A DNA stretch of 39,889 nucleotides, taken from contig NZ_JYIY01000059.1 in the NCBI RefSeq assembly GCF_000956535.1, positions 1 through 39,889 of the forward strand, in the 5' to 3' direction. Shown piece after piece: positions 6,841 through 15,207 of the stretch (positions within the stretch are counted from its first letter, which is position 1; each line of letters starts with the position of its first letter). Source of the DNA: Microbacterium ginsengisoli. GTDB lineage: Bacteria; Actinomycetota; Actinomycetes; Actinomycetales; Microbacteriaceae. Position numbers and translations under genes: made by a program. Below the pieces are notes generated by a model that saw nothing but the letters and a program-made list of their open reading frames with translations, made no database searches and was not told where the DNA came from.

Positions 6841-7602
6841 TCAGTCCAGGGCGAGCGAAGCCGCGCCGATGATGCCGGCGTTGTTCTGGTGCACCGCCGG
6901 GATGATCGGGGTGCGCAGCTTCAGCAGGCTCAGGAACTCGTCCGCGTGCTTGGAGACGCCGCCGCCCACGACGAACAGGTCGGGGCTGAAGAGCGCCTCG
7001 AGGTGGGAGTAGTACCACTGCAGGCGCTTGGCCCACTTCTTCCACGTCAGCTCGTCGCGCTCCATGGCGGAGTACGCCGCGTAGAACTCCGCGTCCTTGC
7101 GGTGGTTCTTGCGCTCGATGTGGCCGAGCTCCGAGTTCGGGATGAGCACGCCGTTGTAGAGCAGCGCGGTGCCGATCCCGGTGCCGAGGGTCGTGAGGAT
7201 CGTCAGGCCCTTCGCGTCACGGGCGGCGCCGTAGCGCACCTCTGCGAGGCCCGCGACATCCGCGTCGTTGGCGAAGTGGATGCCGCGCCCCAGCCCCTGC
7301 TCGAAGAATTCCTCTGCCGGAAAGTCGATCCAGGTCTCGGCGACGTTCGCCGCCGACAGCGTGCGACCGTTCTTGACGATGGCCGGGAACGCGACGCCGA
7401 GCTCGAGGTCGGAGCCACTCACCTCGAGCGTCTCGAGCACCTGCTGTACCGCGGCGAGCACGTCCTTCGGCTCCGCGCCCTTGGGCGTGGGCACCTTGAT
7501 GCGCTCACTCACCAGCTCGCCGGCGACCAGGTCGACGACACCGCCCTTGATACCCGTTCCACCGATGTCGATTCCGACTGCGCGCGACTTCTCTGTAGCC
7601 AT
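6841..7602 (-). CDS. ppgK: Polyphosphate glucokinase (ROK family)
   Basis: This 253-aa cytosolic enzyme phosphorylates glucose to glucose-6-phosphate with polyphosphate (and usually ATP) as donor, the main glucokinase activity of many actinobacteria. The N-terminus has the ROK phosphate-binding motif AVGIDIGGTGIKGG. Sugar-binding and catalytic residues lie in FANDADVAGLAE (catalytic Asp in the NDAD segment), and LTTLGTGIGTALLYNG and the IPNSELGHIE motif follow. The length matches PpgK proteins. The start ATG is at 7602, and it is transcribed divergently from the small gene at 7674. The terminator at 6791-6828 lies beyond its stop. Confidence 0.92.
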   Translation of the reverse strand: MATEKSRAVGIDIGGTGIKGGVVDLVAGELVSERIKVPTPKGAEPKDVLAAVQQVLETLEVSGSDLELGVAFPAIVKNGRTLSAANVAETWIDFPAEEFFEQGLGRGIHFANDADVAGLAEVRYGAARDAKGLTILTTLGTGIGTALLYNGVLIPNSELGHIERKNHRKDAEFYAAYSAMERDELTWKKWAKRLQWYYSHLEALFSPDLFVVGGGVSKHADEFLSLLKLRTPIIPAVHQNNAGIIGAASLALD

Positions 7603-7673
7603 GCGTGAAGCTTATCCATGCCGACAGGGGTGCTCAGTAGGATCGGACCAACGTGACGCCGAGGAGGGCACCC

Positions 7674-7859
7674 GTGAGCGACGACGAGAACAGCTACTGG
7701 TACAACCTGACCACCAAGCAGGTCGAGCACGGACTCCTCTCGCCCGCGGTCGACCGCGCGGGTCCCTTCGCCACAGCAGAGGAGGCGGCGCGCGCTCCGG
7801 AGATCATCGCGGAGCGTTCCCGCAAGTGGTCCGAGGACGACGCGCGCGACGACGCCTGA
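7674..7859 (+). CDS. Small SPOR-like conserved protein
   Basis: This is a 61-aa protein starting at GTG 7674, where GAGGAGGG lies about 6 nt upstream. An earlier GTG at 7653 lacks such a site. The sequence (ENSYWYNLTTKQVEHG..., then PFATAEEAARAPE and a charged tail) matches small conserved actinobacterial proteins usually annotated as SPOR-domain-like. YWYNLTTKQVE resembles the beta strand of that fold, and the family is commonly found beside glutamine synthetase genes. Function is unknown. It sits between ppgK (divergent) and glnA2 (same strand, 67 nt away). Confidence 0.7.
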   Translation: MSDDENSYWYNLTTKQVEHGLLSPAVDRAGPFATAEEAARAPEIIAERSRKWSEDDARDDA

Positions 7860-7926
7860 GGTGCGTCGCACGGGGCTCCGGACGAAATAGGCTGAACGCA
7901 CACACTCGTCCGAGGAAAGGCACGCG

Positions 7927-9264
7927 ATGGACAAGCAGCGGGACTTCGTGCTGCGCACGATCGAGGAGCGCGGCGTCAAGTTCATCCGCCTCTGGTTCAC
8001 CGATGTGATCGGCACCCTGAAGTCGGTGGCGATCGCCCCGGCCGAGGTGGAGGGCGCGTTCAGCGAGGGCCTCGGTTTCGACGGCTCTGCGATCGAGGGC
8101 CTCACCCGCTCGTACGAGTCGGATCTGCTGGCGCACGCCGACCCGACGACGTTCCAGATCCTGCCCTGGCGGGGCGAGGTCGACCCGACGGCGCGCATGT
8201 TCTGCGACATCACGACGCCCGACGGACAGCCCGCGGTCGCGGACCCGCGTCACGTGCTCAAGCGTGCGCTGGCGAAGGCCGCCGACGCCGGCTTCACGTT
8301 CTACACGCACCCCGAGATCGAGTTCTACCTGCTCAAGTCGTCGTCGTACGGCCCCGACGGACCCGAGCCCGTCGACTCGGCCGGTTACTTCGACAACGTG
8401 CCCGGCGGCACGGCGCACGACTTCCGTCGGCGGTCGGTGCGCATGCTCGAAGACCTCGGCATCTCGGTCGAGTACAGCCACCACGAGGGCGGCCCCGGTC
8501 AGAACGAGATCGACCTGCGCTACGCCGACGCACTGACGACGGCCGACAACATCATGACCTTCCGCACGGTGATCAAGGAGGTGGCGATCGAGCAGGGCGT
8601 CTACGCGACGTTCATGCCGAAGCCGCTGAGCGGACAGCCCGGATCGGGCATGCACACGCACATCTCGCTCTTCGAGGGCGATCAGAACGCCTTCTACGAG
8701 GAGGGCGCCCAGTACCAGCTCTCGAAGGTCGGCCGACACTTCATCGCGGGGCTGCTGCGTCACGCGAACGAGATCTCGGCCGTGACCAACCAGTTCGTGA
8801 ACTCGTACAAGCGGCTGTGGGGCGGCGACGAGGCTCCGAGCTTCATCTGCTGGGGCCACAACAACCGCTCGGCTCTCGTGCGCGTTCCGCTGTACAAGCC
8901 GAACAAGGGTCAGTCCTCGCGTGTCGAGTACCGCGCGCTCGACTCGGCCGCGAACCCCTACCTCGCGTTCGCGCTGCTGCTCGCGGCGGGCCTGAAGGGC
9001 ATCGAGGAGGAGTACGAGCTGCCGGCCGAGGCCGAGGACAACGTCTGGTCGCTCAGCGACTCCGAGCGCCGCGCACTCGGCTACGCGCCGCTGCCGACGA
9101 GCCTCGACCAGGCCCTCCGCTTCATGGAGGAGTCCGAGCTCGTCGCCGAGACGCTGGGGGAGCAGGTCTTCAACTACGTGCTGCTCAACAAGCGCAAGGA
9201 ATGGCAGGGCTACCGCTCGCAGGTCACCCCCTTCGAGCTGAAGAGCAACCTCGAGATGCTCTGA
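7927..9264 (+). CDS. glnA2: Glutamine synthetase type I, GlnA2-like
   Basis: This 445-aa enzyme condenses glutamate and ammonia with ATP to glutamine. It has the N-terminal GLGFDGSAIEG loop, the metal and glutamate motifs HPEIEFYLL and HHEGGPGQNEIDLRY, the MPKPLSGQPGSGMHTHISL signature, and NPYLAFALLLAAGLKG. The length fits the shorter actinobacterial GlnA2 group (about 446 aa in Mycobacterium tuberculosis), not the longer ~475-aa GlnA1. Where adenylylated enzymes carry the target Tyr, this protein has EDNVWSLSDSE, with Trp, suggesting it is not adenylylated. A GAGGAAAGG RBS precedes ATG 7927. glnE follows after 7 nt. Confidence 0.92.
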   Translation: MDKQRDFVLRTIEERGVKFIRLWFTDVIGTLKSVAIAPAEVEGAFSEGLGFDGSAIEGLTRSYESDLLAHADPTTFQILPWRGEVDPTARMFCDITTPDGQPAVADPRHVLKRALAKAADAGFTFYTHPEIEFYLLKSSSYGPDGPEPVDSAGYFDNVPGGTAHDFRRRSVRMLEDLGISVEYSHHEGGPGQNEIDLRYADALTTADNIMTFRTVIKEVAIEQGVYATFMPKPLSGQPGSGMHTHISLFEGDQNAFYEEGAQYQLSKVGRHFIAGLLRHANEISAVTNQFVNSYKRLWGGDEAPSFICWGHNNRSALVRVPLYKPNKGQSSRVEYRALDSAANPYLAFALLLAAGLKGIEEEYELPAEAEDNVWSLSDSERRALGYAPLPTSLDQALRFMEESELVAETLGEQVFNYVLLNKRKEWQGYRSQVTPFELKSNLEML

Positions 9265-9271
9265 CGGGCCG

Positions 9272-12259
9272 ATGGCCACGTCCGACCGGTCGCACACGCG
9301 CACCGACCTCGTCCGCTACGGCTTCGGCCATGTGGATGCCGCAGAGGCGGCTCTCGACGAGCTTGCGCTGCTGTGCGGGATCGATCGTGATGCGATCCTC
9401 TCGCGTGTGGTCACGGTCGGCGACCCGGATGCGGCGCTGACCGGCATTCTGCGCGTCGCCCGGCGGGATGCCGCCGCGGTCGCGCCCGTGCTCACCGATC
9501 ACCGGGGCGCGGCCGCGCTCTGGGCGCTGACGGGGGCGTCCGAGGGGTTCGCGGACTTCTACTTCCGCCGACCTGCGCAGCTCGCGGACCTGCTCGGCCG
9601 GGAGCCGACCGTGCCGGACGCCGCCGAGCTCACTCACGAGCTTCTCGCGTCGGTCGAGGCGGTCGACGGTTTCGCCGCCGACGGGGGAGAGGCCTCGTGG
9701 GTGGCGCTGCGCGTGCGGTACCGCACCCTCCTCGCCCGCATCGCGGCCTACGACCTGCTCGCCCCCGATGCACCGGCCCATGTCGATCTCGTGGCTGCCG
9801 CACTCGCGGATGCCGCGGGGGCGGCGCTGGAGGCATCGCTCGCGGTCGCGCGCACCCGGCTGTCGGCTTCCATGTTCCCCCGCGACGACGTCGCTGCGGT
9901 CGCGCTCGCGATCATCGGCATGGGCAAGACCGGCGCGCGCGAACTCAACTACGTGTCCGACGTCGACGTCATCTTCGTCGGCGACGCGGACGAGGCCACC
10001 ACCGAGCGGCTCGGCGGCAGCCGCGTGGTCGACATCGCCACCCGTCTCGCCGTGCAGACGATGCGCGGCATCTCGAGCATGGAGATCGAGCCGCCCCTGT
10101 GGGAGGTCGACGCGAACCTGCGCCCGGAGGGCAAGCAGGGCGCCCTCGTGCGCACGCTCGAATCCCACCTGTCGTACTACGACCGATGGGCGTCGAGCTG
10201 GGAGTTCCAGGCCCTGCTGAAGGCCCGCGCGATCGCCGGCGATCCGGACCTCGGCGCACGCTACATCGAGGCGGTCGCCCCCAAGGTCTGGTCGAGCGCC
10301 GCCCGCACGAACTTCGTCGACAGCGTGCAGCGCATGCGCGAGCGGGTCACCGAGCACATCCCCGCCGACGACGTGCCCTTCCAGCTCAAACTCGGGCCCG
10401 GCGGCATCCGAGACGTCGAGTTCACGGTGCAGTTGCTCCAGCTCGTACACGGATTGACGGATGCGACCGTGCGCGAGCGCGGCACACTGCCCGCCCTCGC
10501 GGCGCTCGTCGACGGCGGCTACATCGGGCGGGCGGATGCCGCGGTCTTCGCGTCCGACTACCGGGTGCTGCGGGTACTCGAGCACCGCGTGCAGCTGCGA
10601 CGTCTGAGCCGGACCCATCTGATGCCGCGGGAAGAGGACGAGCGTCGTGTGCTCGCCCGCACGAGTGGGCTGGCGGGGTCGGCTGCGGAGATCTGGGAGC
10701 TGTGGGAGCGGATAAAGCGCGACGTGCGCGACGTGCACGTGCGGCTCTTCTACCGTCCACTGCTGTCGGCGGTCGCCTCGCTGGGCGAGGGGGAGCGCAC
10801 GCTGTCGCCCGAGCAGGCGCACGACCGCCTCACCGCGATCGGATTCCACGACCCGGCGGGGGCGCTGCGCCACATCGCCGCGCTCACCTCCGGTCTCAGT
10901 CGCAAGGCCACGATCCAGCGCCACCTCATGCCTGTGATGCTGCGCTGGTTCGCCGACGGCGTCGACCCCGACTACGGCCTCCTCGCGTTCCGTCGGGTGA
11001 GTGAGCGACTGGGCGACACCGCGTGGTTCCTGCGAGTGCTTCGTGACTCCTCGGGGGCGGCGGAGCGACTCACCCGGGTGCTGTCCGGCTCCCGGTACAT
11101 CGGCGAGCTGATGGAGTGGATCCCGGAGTCCGTCGCCTGGCTCGACGACAACGCGTTGCTGCGGCCGCGGTCGGGCGTCGCGCTGCAGGACGAGGCGCGC
11201 GCCATCCAGACGCGGCATCCCGAGACGGAGGAGGCCATGCGCTCCGTGCGGGCGCTGCGTCGACGCGAGCTGCTGCGCACGGCGATGGGCGCGGTGCTCG
11301 GCGTCCTGACGATCGATGAGATCGCGGCCGCACTGTCGACGATCACGGATGTCGCGATCCAGGCGACCCTCCGGGCCGTGCGCCGCGAGGTCGTCCCTCC
11401 GGAGGACGACGCGCTCGACTTCTCCGTGATCGCGATGGGCCGCCTCGGCGGCGCCGAGCTCGGTTTCGGCTCCGACGCGGATGTCATGTACGTCTATCGT
11501 CCGAACGGGGTCGACCCGCAGCGCGCCCACGAGCTCGCCCTGCGCCTCGTCGCGGCGCTACGCGCCTCCTCAGAGGACCATCGTGCACCCCTCGACCTCG
11601 ACGCCGATCTGCGCCCCGAGGGGCGCAACGGCCCGCTGGCGCGGTCGCTCGACGCCTACACGGAGTACTACCGGCGCTGGTCGCTCTCGTGGGAGGCGCA
11701 GGCACTCCTTCGCGCTCGCGGCGTCGCGGGGAGCGTGAAGCTGGTCACGGCCTTCTTCGAGGTGGCCGACGAGGTGCGCTACCCCCGCGATGTCGACGTG
11801 CAGGGCCTGCGCGAGATCAAGCGCATCAAGGCGCGCGTCGAGAGCGAACGGCTCCCACAGGGCGTTCGGCCGGAGCGCCATCTCAAGCTCGGCCCGGGCG
11901 GACTCAGCGACGTCGAATGGCTCGTGCAACTGCTTCAGCACGAGCACGCCGGTCGGCTCCCCGCCCTCCGCACGACGTCCACGCTCGCCGCGCTATCGGT
12001 CGCCGTGGACGAGGGACTCATCCCGCGGCCCGCCTACGAGCGGCTGAGCGAGGCCTGGCGCCTCGCGTCGCGTCTCCGGTCGGCCAACACGCTGCTCTCC
12101 GGACAGACCAGCGACGTGCTGCCCACCGATCGCGCGCGCCTCGAGGGCATCGCTCGCCTCCTCGAGTACCCGCCCGGCTCCGCGACCCGCGTCGAGGAGG
12201 ACTGGATGCGCGCCTCGCGCCGGGCACGGCAGGTGTTCGAGCGCCTCTTCTACGGCTGA
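9272..12259 (+). CDS. glnE: Bifunctional glutamine synthetase adenylyltransferase/deadenylase
   Basis: This 995-aa enzyme attaches and removes AMP on glutamine synthetase in response to nitrogen status. Two nucleotidyltransferase domains are clear. The first has GMGKTGARELNYVSDVDVIF (about residues 216-238). The second has AMGRLGGAELGFGSDADVMY (about 722-745). Each has the G-S/x-D-x-D metal-binding pattern and is followed by a helical regulatory segment (KLGPGGIRDVEF and KLGPGGLSDVEW). Length is normal. The order glnA2-glnE with convergent glnA is the same as in mycobacteria. Its usual target is the main GlnA, whose 3' end lies at 12363. Confidence 0.95.
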   Translation: MATSDRSHTRTDLVRYGFGHVDAAEAALDELALLCGIDRDAILSRVVTVGDPDAALTGILRVARRDAAAVAPVLTDHRGAAALWALTGASEGFADFYFRRPAQLADLLGREPTVPDAAELTHELLASVEAVDGFAADGGEASWVALRVRYRTLLARIAAYDLLAPDAPAHVDLVAAALADAAGAALEASLAVARTRLSASMFPRDDVAAVALAIIGMGKTGARELNYVSDVDVIFVGDADEATTERLGGSRVVDIATRLAVQTMRGISSMEIEPPLWEVDANLRPEGKQGALVRTLESHLSYYDRWASSWEFQALLKARAIAGDPDLGARYIEAVAPKVWSSAARTNFVDSVQRMRERVTEHIPADDVPFQLKLGPGGIRDVEFTVQLLQLVHGLTDATVRERGTLPALAALVDGGYIGRADAAVFASDYRVLRVLEHRVQLRRLSRTHLMPREEDERRVLARTSGLAGSAAEIWELWERIKRDVRDVHVRLFYRPLLSAVASLGEGERTLSPEQAHDRLTAIGFHDPAGALRHIAALTSGLSRKATIQRHLMPVMLRWFADGVDPDYGLLAFRRVSERLGDTAWFLRVLRDSSGAAERLTRVLSGSRYIGELMEWIPESVAWLDDNALLRPRSGVALQDEARAIQTRHPETEEAMRSVRALRRRELLRTAMGAVLGVLTIDEIAAALSTITDVAIQATLRAVRREVVPPEDDALDFSVIAMGRLGGAELGFGSDADVMYVYRPNGVDPQRAHELALRLVAALRASSEDHRAPLDLDADLRPEGRNGPLARSLDAYTEYYRRWSLSWEAQALLRARGVAGSVKLVTAFFEVADEVRYPRDVDVQGLREIKRIKARVESERLPQGVRPERHLKLGPGGLSDVEWLVQLLQHEHAGRLPALRTTSTLAALSVAVDEGLIPRPAYERLSEAWRLASRLRSANTLLSGQTSDVLPTDRARLEGIARLLEYPPGSATRVEEDWMRASRRARQVFERLFYG

Positions 12260-12314
12260 ACCCGGCCGCGTCGGACACGCGGGCCGCGCGCGACCGCCGT
12301 GCGGGAGTGCCGAA

Positions 12315-12346
12315 GGGCCCCGGCCTGCGTGTGCAGTCCGGGGCCC
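12315..12346. terminator. Bidirectional terminator between glnE and glnA
   Basis: GGGCCCCGG (12315-12323) pairs perfectly with CCGGGGCCC (12338-12346) around a 14-nt loop. It lies 55 nt after the glnE stop and 16 nt beyond the glnA stop codon on the other strand. This places it in ancestral chromosome, left of the insertion. Confidence 0.75.
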
Positions 12347-12362
12347 TCGACGAGGCATCCGA

Positions 12363-12384
12363 TCAGACGCCGAAGTACAGCTCG
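12363..12384 (-). pseudogene. glnA: 3' remnant of the main glnA = ICE attachment site
   Basis: Read on the minus strand, 12383-12363 encodes E-L-Y-F-G-V-stop. Type I glutamine synthetases end in ...EF(E/A)LY(F/Y)xV, and the glnA2-glnE-glnA order predicts exactly this gene here. Upstream of the GAG codon the frame reads S-D-P-Q-A instead of the expected P-H-x-x-E-F, so homology breaks at about 12384. The displaced 3' end therefore marks the left attachment site of the ICE. An intact glnA ending in the same ~20 bp should lie beyond the right end of the window. Confidence 0.75.
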
Positions 12385-12572
12385 GCTTGAGGATCTGAGA
12401 ACCGTAGGGAGTTCCACAGGCTCACACTTCCCTGCAAAGACAGGGAAATGCAATGGTGAGCATGGGTGGGGTCGCTGCTGCGGCTGTCCGAGAACCCGTC
12501 CGTTTACTCGATTCTTGGCCGTCCTACGGGGTTCGCTGGAGGTCGACGGGTGGTGCCGCCTACCTCATTGGT
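12385..12572. other. ICE left-end region, probable integrase arm sites
   Basis: There is no certain gene here. A perfect hairpin, TTCCCTG (12428-12434) with CAGGGAA (12441-12447), lies 45-65 nt inside the attachment site, where integrase or excisionase binding would be expected. The excisionase-like frame is open back to ATG 12453, but that extension (VREPVRLLDSWPSYG...) has poor codon bias, so this part is treated as non-coding. Confidence 0.45.
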
Positions 12573-12797
12573 ATGAGCGACGCCCGCCCCCGCCTCTGGA
12601 CTCCGCAGGAGCTTGCAGAGTACACGGGTATCCCGATCAGGACGCTCGCTGACTGGCGGACAGAGCGTGCGCGGAGCCGAGGTCTCGGCTTGCCGTTCGT
12701 CGCGCTCTCGTCGCACAACGTTCGCTACCGCGATGAGGACGTCGAGGCGTTCATCGCGGGGCGGATCGTGGCCCCGACGGATAGGGCGGGCGACTGA
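12573..12797 (+). CDS. xis: Excisionase-like small HTH protein
   Basis: This 74-aa protein is a winged-helix/MerR-type HTH: LWTPQELAEYTGIPIRTLADWRTE, followed by FVALSSHNVRYRDEDVEAFIA. That is the classic layout of small excisionases and recombination directionality factors. ATG 12573 is chosen because the domain starts right after it, although no strong RBS is visible. A longer start at ATG 12453 is possible but adds non-conserved-looking sequence. The stop overlaps the integrase start (TGATG, 12795-12799), so expression is coupled. The expected role is directing excision of the ICE from glnA; this is inferred from fold and neighbour. Confidence 0.75.
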   Translation: MSDARPRLWTPQELAEYTGIPIRTLADWRTERARSRGLGLPFVALSSHNVRYRDEDVEAFIAGRIVAPTDRAGD

Positions 12798-14119
12798 TGG
12801 CGCGGCCGAAGCGTGCGCTCGGCGAACTCGGCAAGGTGACCTACACCGTCGAGCCGAACGGCCTGGTCATCGCGCGAGCGCGGATCTATGACGGCAACGG
12901 GCAGGAGCGTCGTCCCAGCGGCAGCGGCGCGACCGAGGCTGAGGCGCTGGCGGCGTTGCAGGAAGCGGCCGATGTCGCTGTCGGTCGAGTGCTGGCGCGA
13001 CGGACTCAGGTCATGACGGTCGCTGAGCTGGCGACTACATGGCTGAAGACGGCGTATCACGATGACGATCCGCGGGTGCTGCGCCAGCGCCGCGAGCAGA
13101 CCGTCGACGGCTACGCGTCGGTGGTCCGCGCGCATGTCATCCCGCGCGCCGGTGCCATCCCCATTGCCGACATCACCGCTGATCGCGCCGACGGGCTGCT
13201 CATGGACATCGCCCGAGAGAAGTCGGTGACGACGGCGAACAAAGTTCGGAATGTGATGTCGCTCATGTTCGACTGGGCGATCCAGCAGGGGCATTTCTCG
13301 GCTGCCGGGTCGATCCAGAAGACCCTGTATGGAGCGGTCGTCGTGGCGAACCCCATCCGAGCGACCAGAAGGGCGGATGAGCCGGACACGGTGTACTTCG
13401 AACTGGACGCGGTGCAGGTCAAGTTCATCCTCCACCTGATCCGCGATGTGTGGCCCGAGCGGCACCGGAAGCGGTATCCGGTGGGCCGACGGCCCAACTA
13501 CAAGCTGCTCGCCGACTACATCCTCATCACGCTCGGCACCTCCGAGCGGACAGCAGAACCGATTGCGATCCGGTTCCAGGACGTGCGGTTCGAGGCCGTG
13601 GATCAACCGGATGGAAGCCTCACGATGGAGGCGCTCGTCTGGGTCGGCGGGACGATGGTTCGCACCAAGTCCCGCGGCCTGTTCCGTCAGGACTCACCCA
13701 AAGCGGAGCGGCAGAAGCGTTGGGTTCGCGTGCCGAAGTTCGCAGCCAAGGTTCTGAGTGAACTCGTGGCGAGCCACGTTCCCGATCCCGAACGGAATCC
13801 AGACGACGTCCTGTTCACTACCGAGCGCGGCCGTCCGCGCGATCCCAGCGCGGTCGGCGAACTGTTGCGGATGTTCCGCCGCGAGTTCGAGCCGGAGCTG
13901 CTGGCTATCGGGGTCGATGCCGAGCACCTCACCTTCCGTAGCCTCCGCAAGGCCGTCGCTGCGGCGGTATCGGACACGGCCGGCGTCGAGGTCGCACGCG
14001 ATCTGCTCGGGCACAGTGACGCGGCGATCACCGAGGGGCACTACGCGAAGCGCCCTGATCTCATCGTCGAAGTCGCGGCCGATGCGCTCGACGAGGTGTT
14101 CGCGGGCATCGACGCATGA
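12797..14119 (+). CDS. int: Tyrosine recombinase (ICE integrase)
   Basis: This 440-aa site-specific recombinase has an N-terminal arm-binding domain (to about 65), a SAM-like core-binding domain (about 75-180, MTVAELATTWLKTA...) and a catalytic domain (about 200-440). The visible catalytic set is R251 (GTSERTAEP), R384 (SLRKAV), H406 (LGHSDAAIT) and nucleophile Y416 (EGHYAKR). At the usual His of the H-x-x-R box there is R381 (RSLR), a non-consensus residue. It lies next to the glnA attachment site and presumably recognises the glnA 3' end. The first gene of the element is the coupled excisionase-like gene. Confidence 0.9.
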   Translation: MARPKRALGELGKVTYTVEPNGLVIARARIYDGNGQERRPSGSGATEAEALAALQEAADVAVGRVLARRTQVMTVAELATTWLKTAYHDDDPRVLRQRREQTVDGYASVVRAHVIPRAGAIPIADITADRADGLLMDIAREKSVTTANKVRNVMSLMFDWAIQQGHFSAAGSIQKTLYGAVVVANPIRATRRADEPDTVYFELDAVQVKFILHLIRDVWPERHRKRYPVGRRPNYKLLADYILITLGTSERTAEPIAIRFQDVRFEAVDQPDGSLTMEALVWVGGTMVRTKSRGLFRQDSPKAERQKRWVRVPKFAAKVLSELVASHVPDPERNPDDVLFTTERGRPRDPSAVGELLRMFRREFEPELLAIGVDAEHLTFRSLRKAVAAAVSDTAGVEVARDLLGHSDAAITEGHYAKRPDLIVEVAADALDEVFAGIDA

Positions 14120-14188
14120 ACTGCCGCGAAGAGGGAGAACTGATGATGCACAGATACGCTTGGCTGACTGTGCAGGTGGAGGTAGGAT

Positions 14189-14560
14189 GTGAGCATGACC
14201 CCGGCACCCTTGACGATCGACCCCGAGGACGTGCGCGCCAGCGCGCGGGAGACTTCGGAGCTCCCCGCCTGGTTGGAGAAGGTGGCGGAGTACGTCCAGC
14301 GCGCGGCCTCCGAGGGCGAGACCGTCACGTTGACGGCGAAGCAGCGGATGCTCACCCCGGAGCAGGTCGCATCGCTGACCGGGGTGTCGCGCTCCACTAT
14401 CTCTCGCAAGATCAAGGCGGGGGAGATTCACGCCGTCAAGGTCGGCAACCGCAACCGCATCCCCTACGAGGAATACCAGCGGTGGTGGGACCAGGCGATG
14501 GGCGACGTGATCGAGCTGGTGCGCGATGACCTCCGGGAAGACCTTTTCGGCACCCGGTGA
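14189..14560 (+). CDS. HTH antitoxin-like protein (excisionase-family DNA binding)
   Basis: This 123-aa protein starts at GTG 14189, with GGTGGAGG 6 nt upstream (ATG 14195 is too far from it). Residues about 50-105 form an excisionase-type HTH (MLTPEQVASLTGVSRSTISRKIKAGEI, then VGNRNRIPYEEYQRWW). The N-terminal ~45 residues are helical and acidic. Proteins of this kind paired with a PIN-domain gene are the DNA-binding antitoxin in VapBC-like modules. The next gene overlaps its 3' end or starts 1 nt after its stop, fitting a toxin-antitoxin pair that stabilises the ICE. Confidence 0.75.
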   Translation: MSMTPAPLTIDPEDVRASARETSELPAWLEKVAEYVQRAASEGETVTLTAKQRMLTPEQVASLTGVSRSTISRKIKAGEIHAVKVGNRNRIPYEEYQRWWDQAMGDVIELVRDDLREDLFGTR

Positions 14561-15206
14561 CGTGACCTTCGTCTTCCTCGATGCGAATGTCGTAGCCAAG
14601 CCCGTCACACGCACCCTGTTGATGGTCGGCGCGAGCCGCAGCGGGTTCGTCGTGGGATGGAGCGCGACCGCCGAGGCGGAGGCTGCCCGCCACATGCGCC
14701 CGAACGCGACCCGGCCCGTGGACTTGCGGCGGCGCTACGGCGGCGAGTTGACCCCTACCGGGAACGTGGCGAGGCGGTTCGAGGCCACGGACGCCAAGGA
14801 CCGCCAACTCCTTGCCGACGCGGAAGCGGCCGGGGCGCGATTCATCGTCACCGAGGATGTGGACGACTACGGGCTGGCCGATCTTGCCAGCGTCGGCATC
14901 TCGGCGGTGAACCCCGACCTGTTCCTTGCGGAGCGTCTGACGCGCGCGGCGTACACCTTTGTCATCCGGCGATTCGTGGAACTCCAGGTGAGTCCACCGA
15001 CGACGCCCGCGCAGTTCCATGCCGCCATCGCCAAGAACCACCCGCGCCTATTCGCCACACACGCTGACCTCTACGAGGTCGAGCCCGAGCGCGGCATCCA
15101 CGGCGAGCCGGAGGTGATCTTCCGCGGCACGCGCTGCCTGCGCTGCGAGCGGATCGTCGCGGATCCGGCCACGGTCATCGACGGGCTCGGCCCGGAGTGC
15201 CGCTGA
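14526..15206 (+). CDS. PIN-domain toxin-like nuclease with C-terminal zinc-binding tail
   Basis: Up to 226 aa. It shows PIN features: VFLDANVVAKP near the start, an acidic middle with TDAKDRQLLADAEAAG, and FIVTEDVDDYG. These supply the Asp residues of the metal site of VapC-type ribonucleases. The C-terminus carries a Cys motif, CLRCERIVADP...GLGPEC, like the small DUF6011-type zinc-binding domain, which is unusual for VapC. The longest start is ATG 14526, inside the antitoxin gene. GTG 14562, 1 nt after the antitoxin stop, would start right at the PIN fold and is a strong alternative. It ends 1 nt from the convergent dprA stop. Confidence 0.75.
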   Translation: MTSGKTFSAPGDVTFVFLDANVVAKPVTRTLLMVGASRSGFVVGWSATAEAEAARHMRPNATRPVDLRRRYGGELTPTGNVARRFEATDAKDRQLLADAEAAGARFIVTEDVDDYGLADLASVGISAVNPDLFLAERLTRAAYTFVIRRFVELQVSPPTTPAQFHAAIAKNHPRLFATHADLYEVEPERGIHGEPEVIFRGTRCLRCERIVADPATVIDGLGPECR

Positions 15207-15207
15207 G

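Noticed and set aside
7804..9303. Leftward open frame of 499 codons opposite glnA2
   Set aside because: It is a shadow of glutamine synthetase; composition is Arg/Val-rich and it spans the glnA2 start region.
9224..11530. Leftward open frame of 768 codons opposite glnE
   Set aside because: It is a shadow of glnE, which has both nucleotidyltransferase domains intact.
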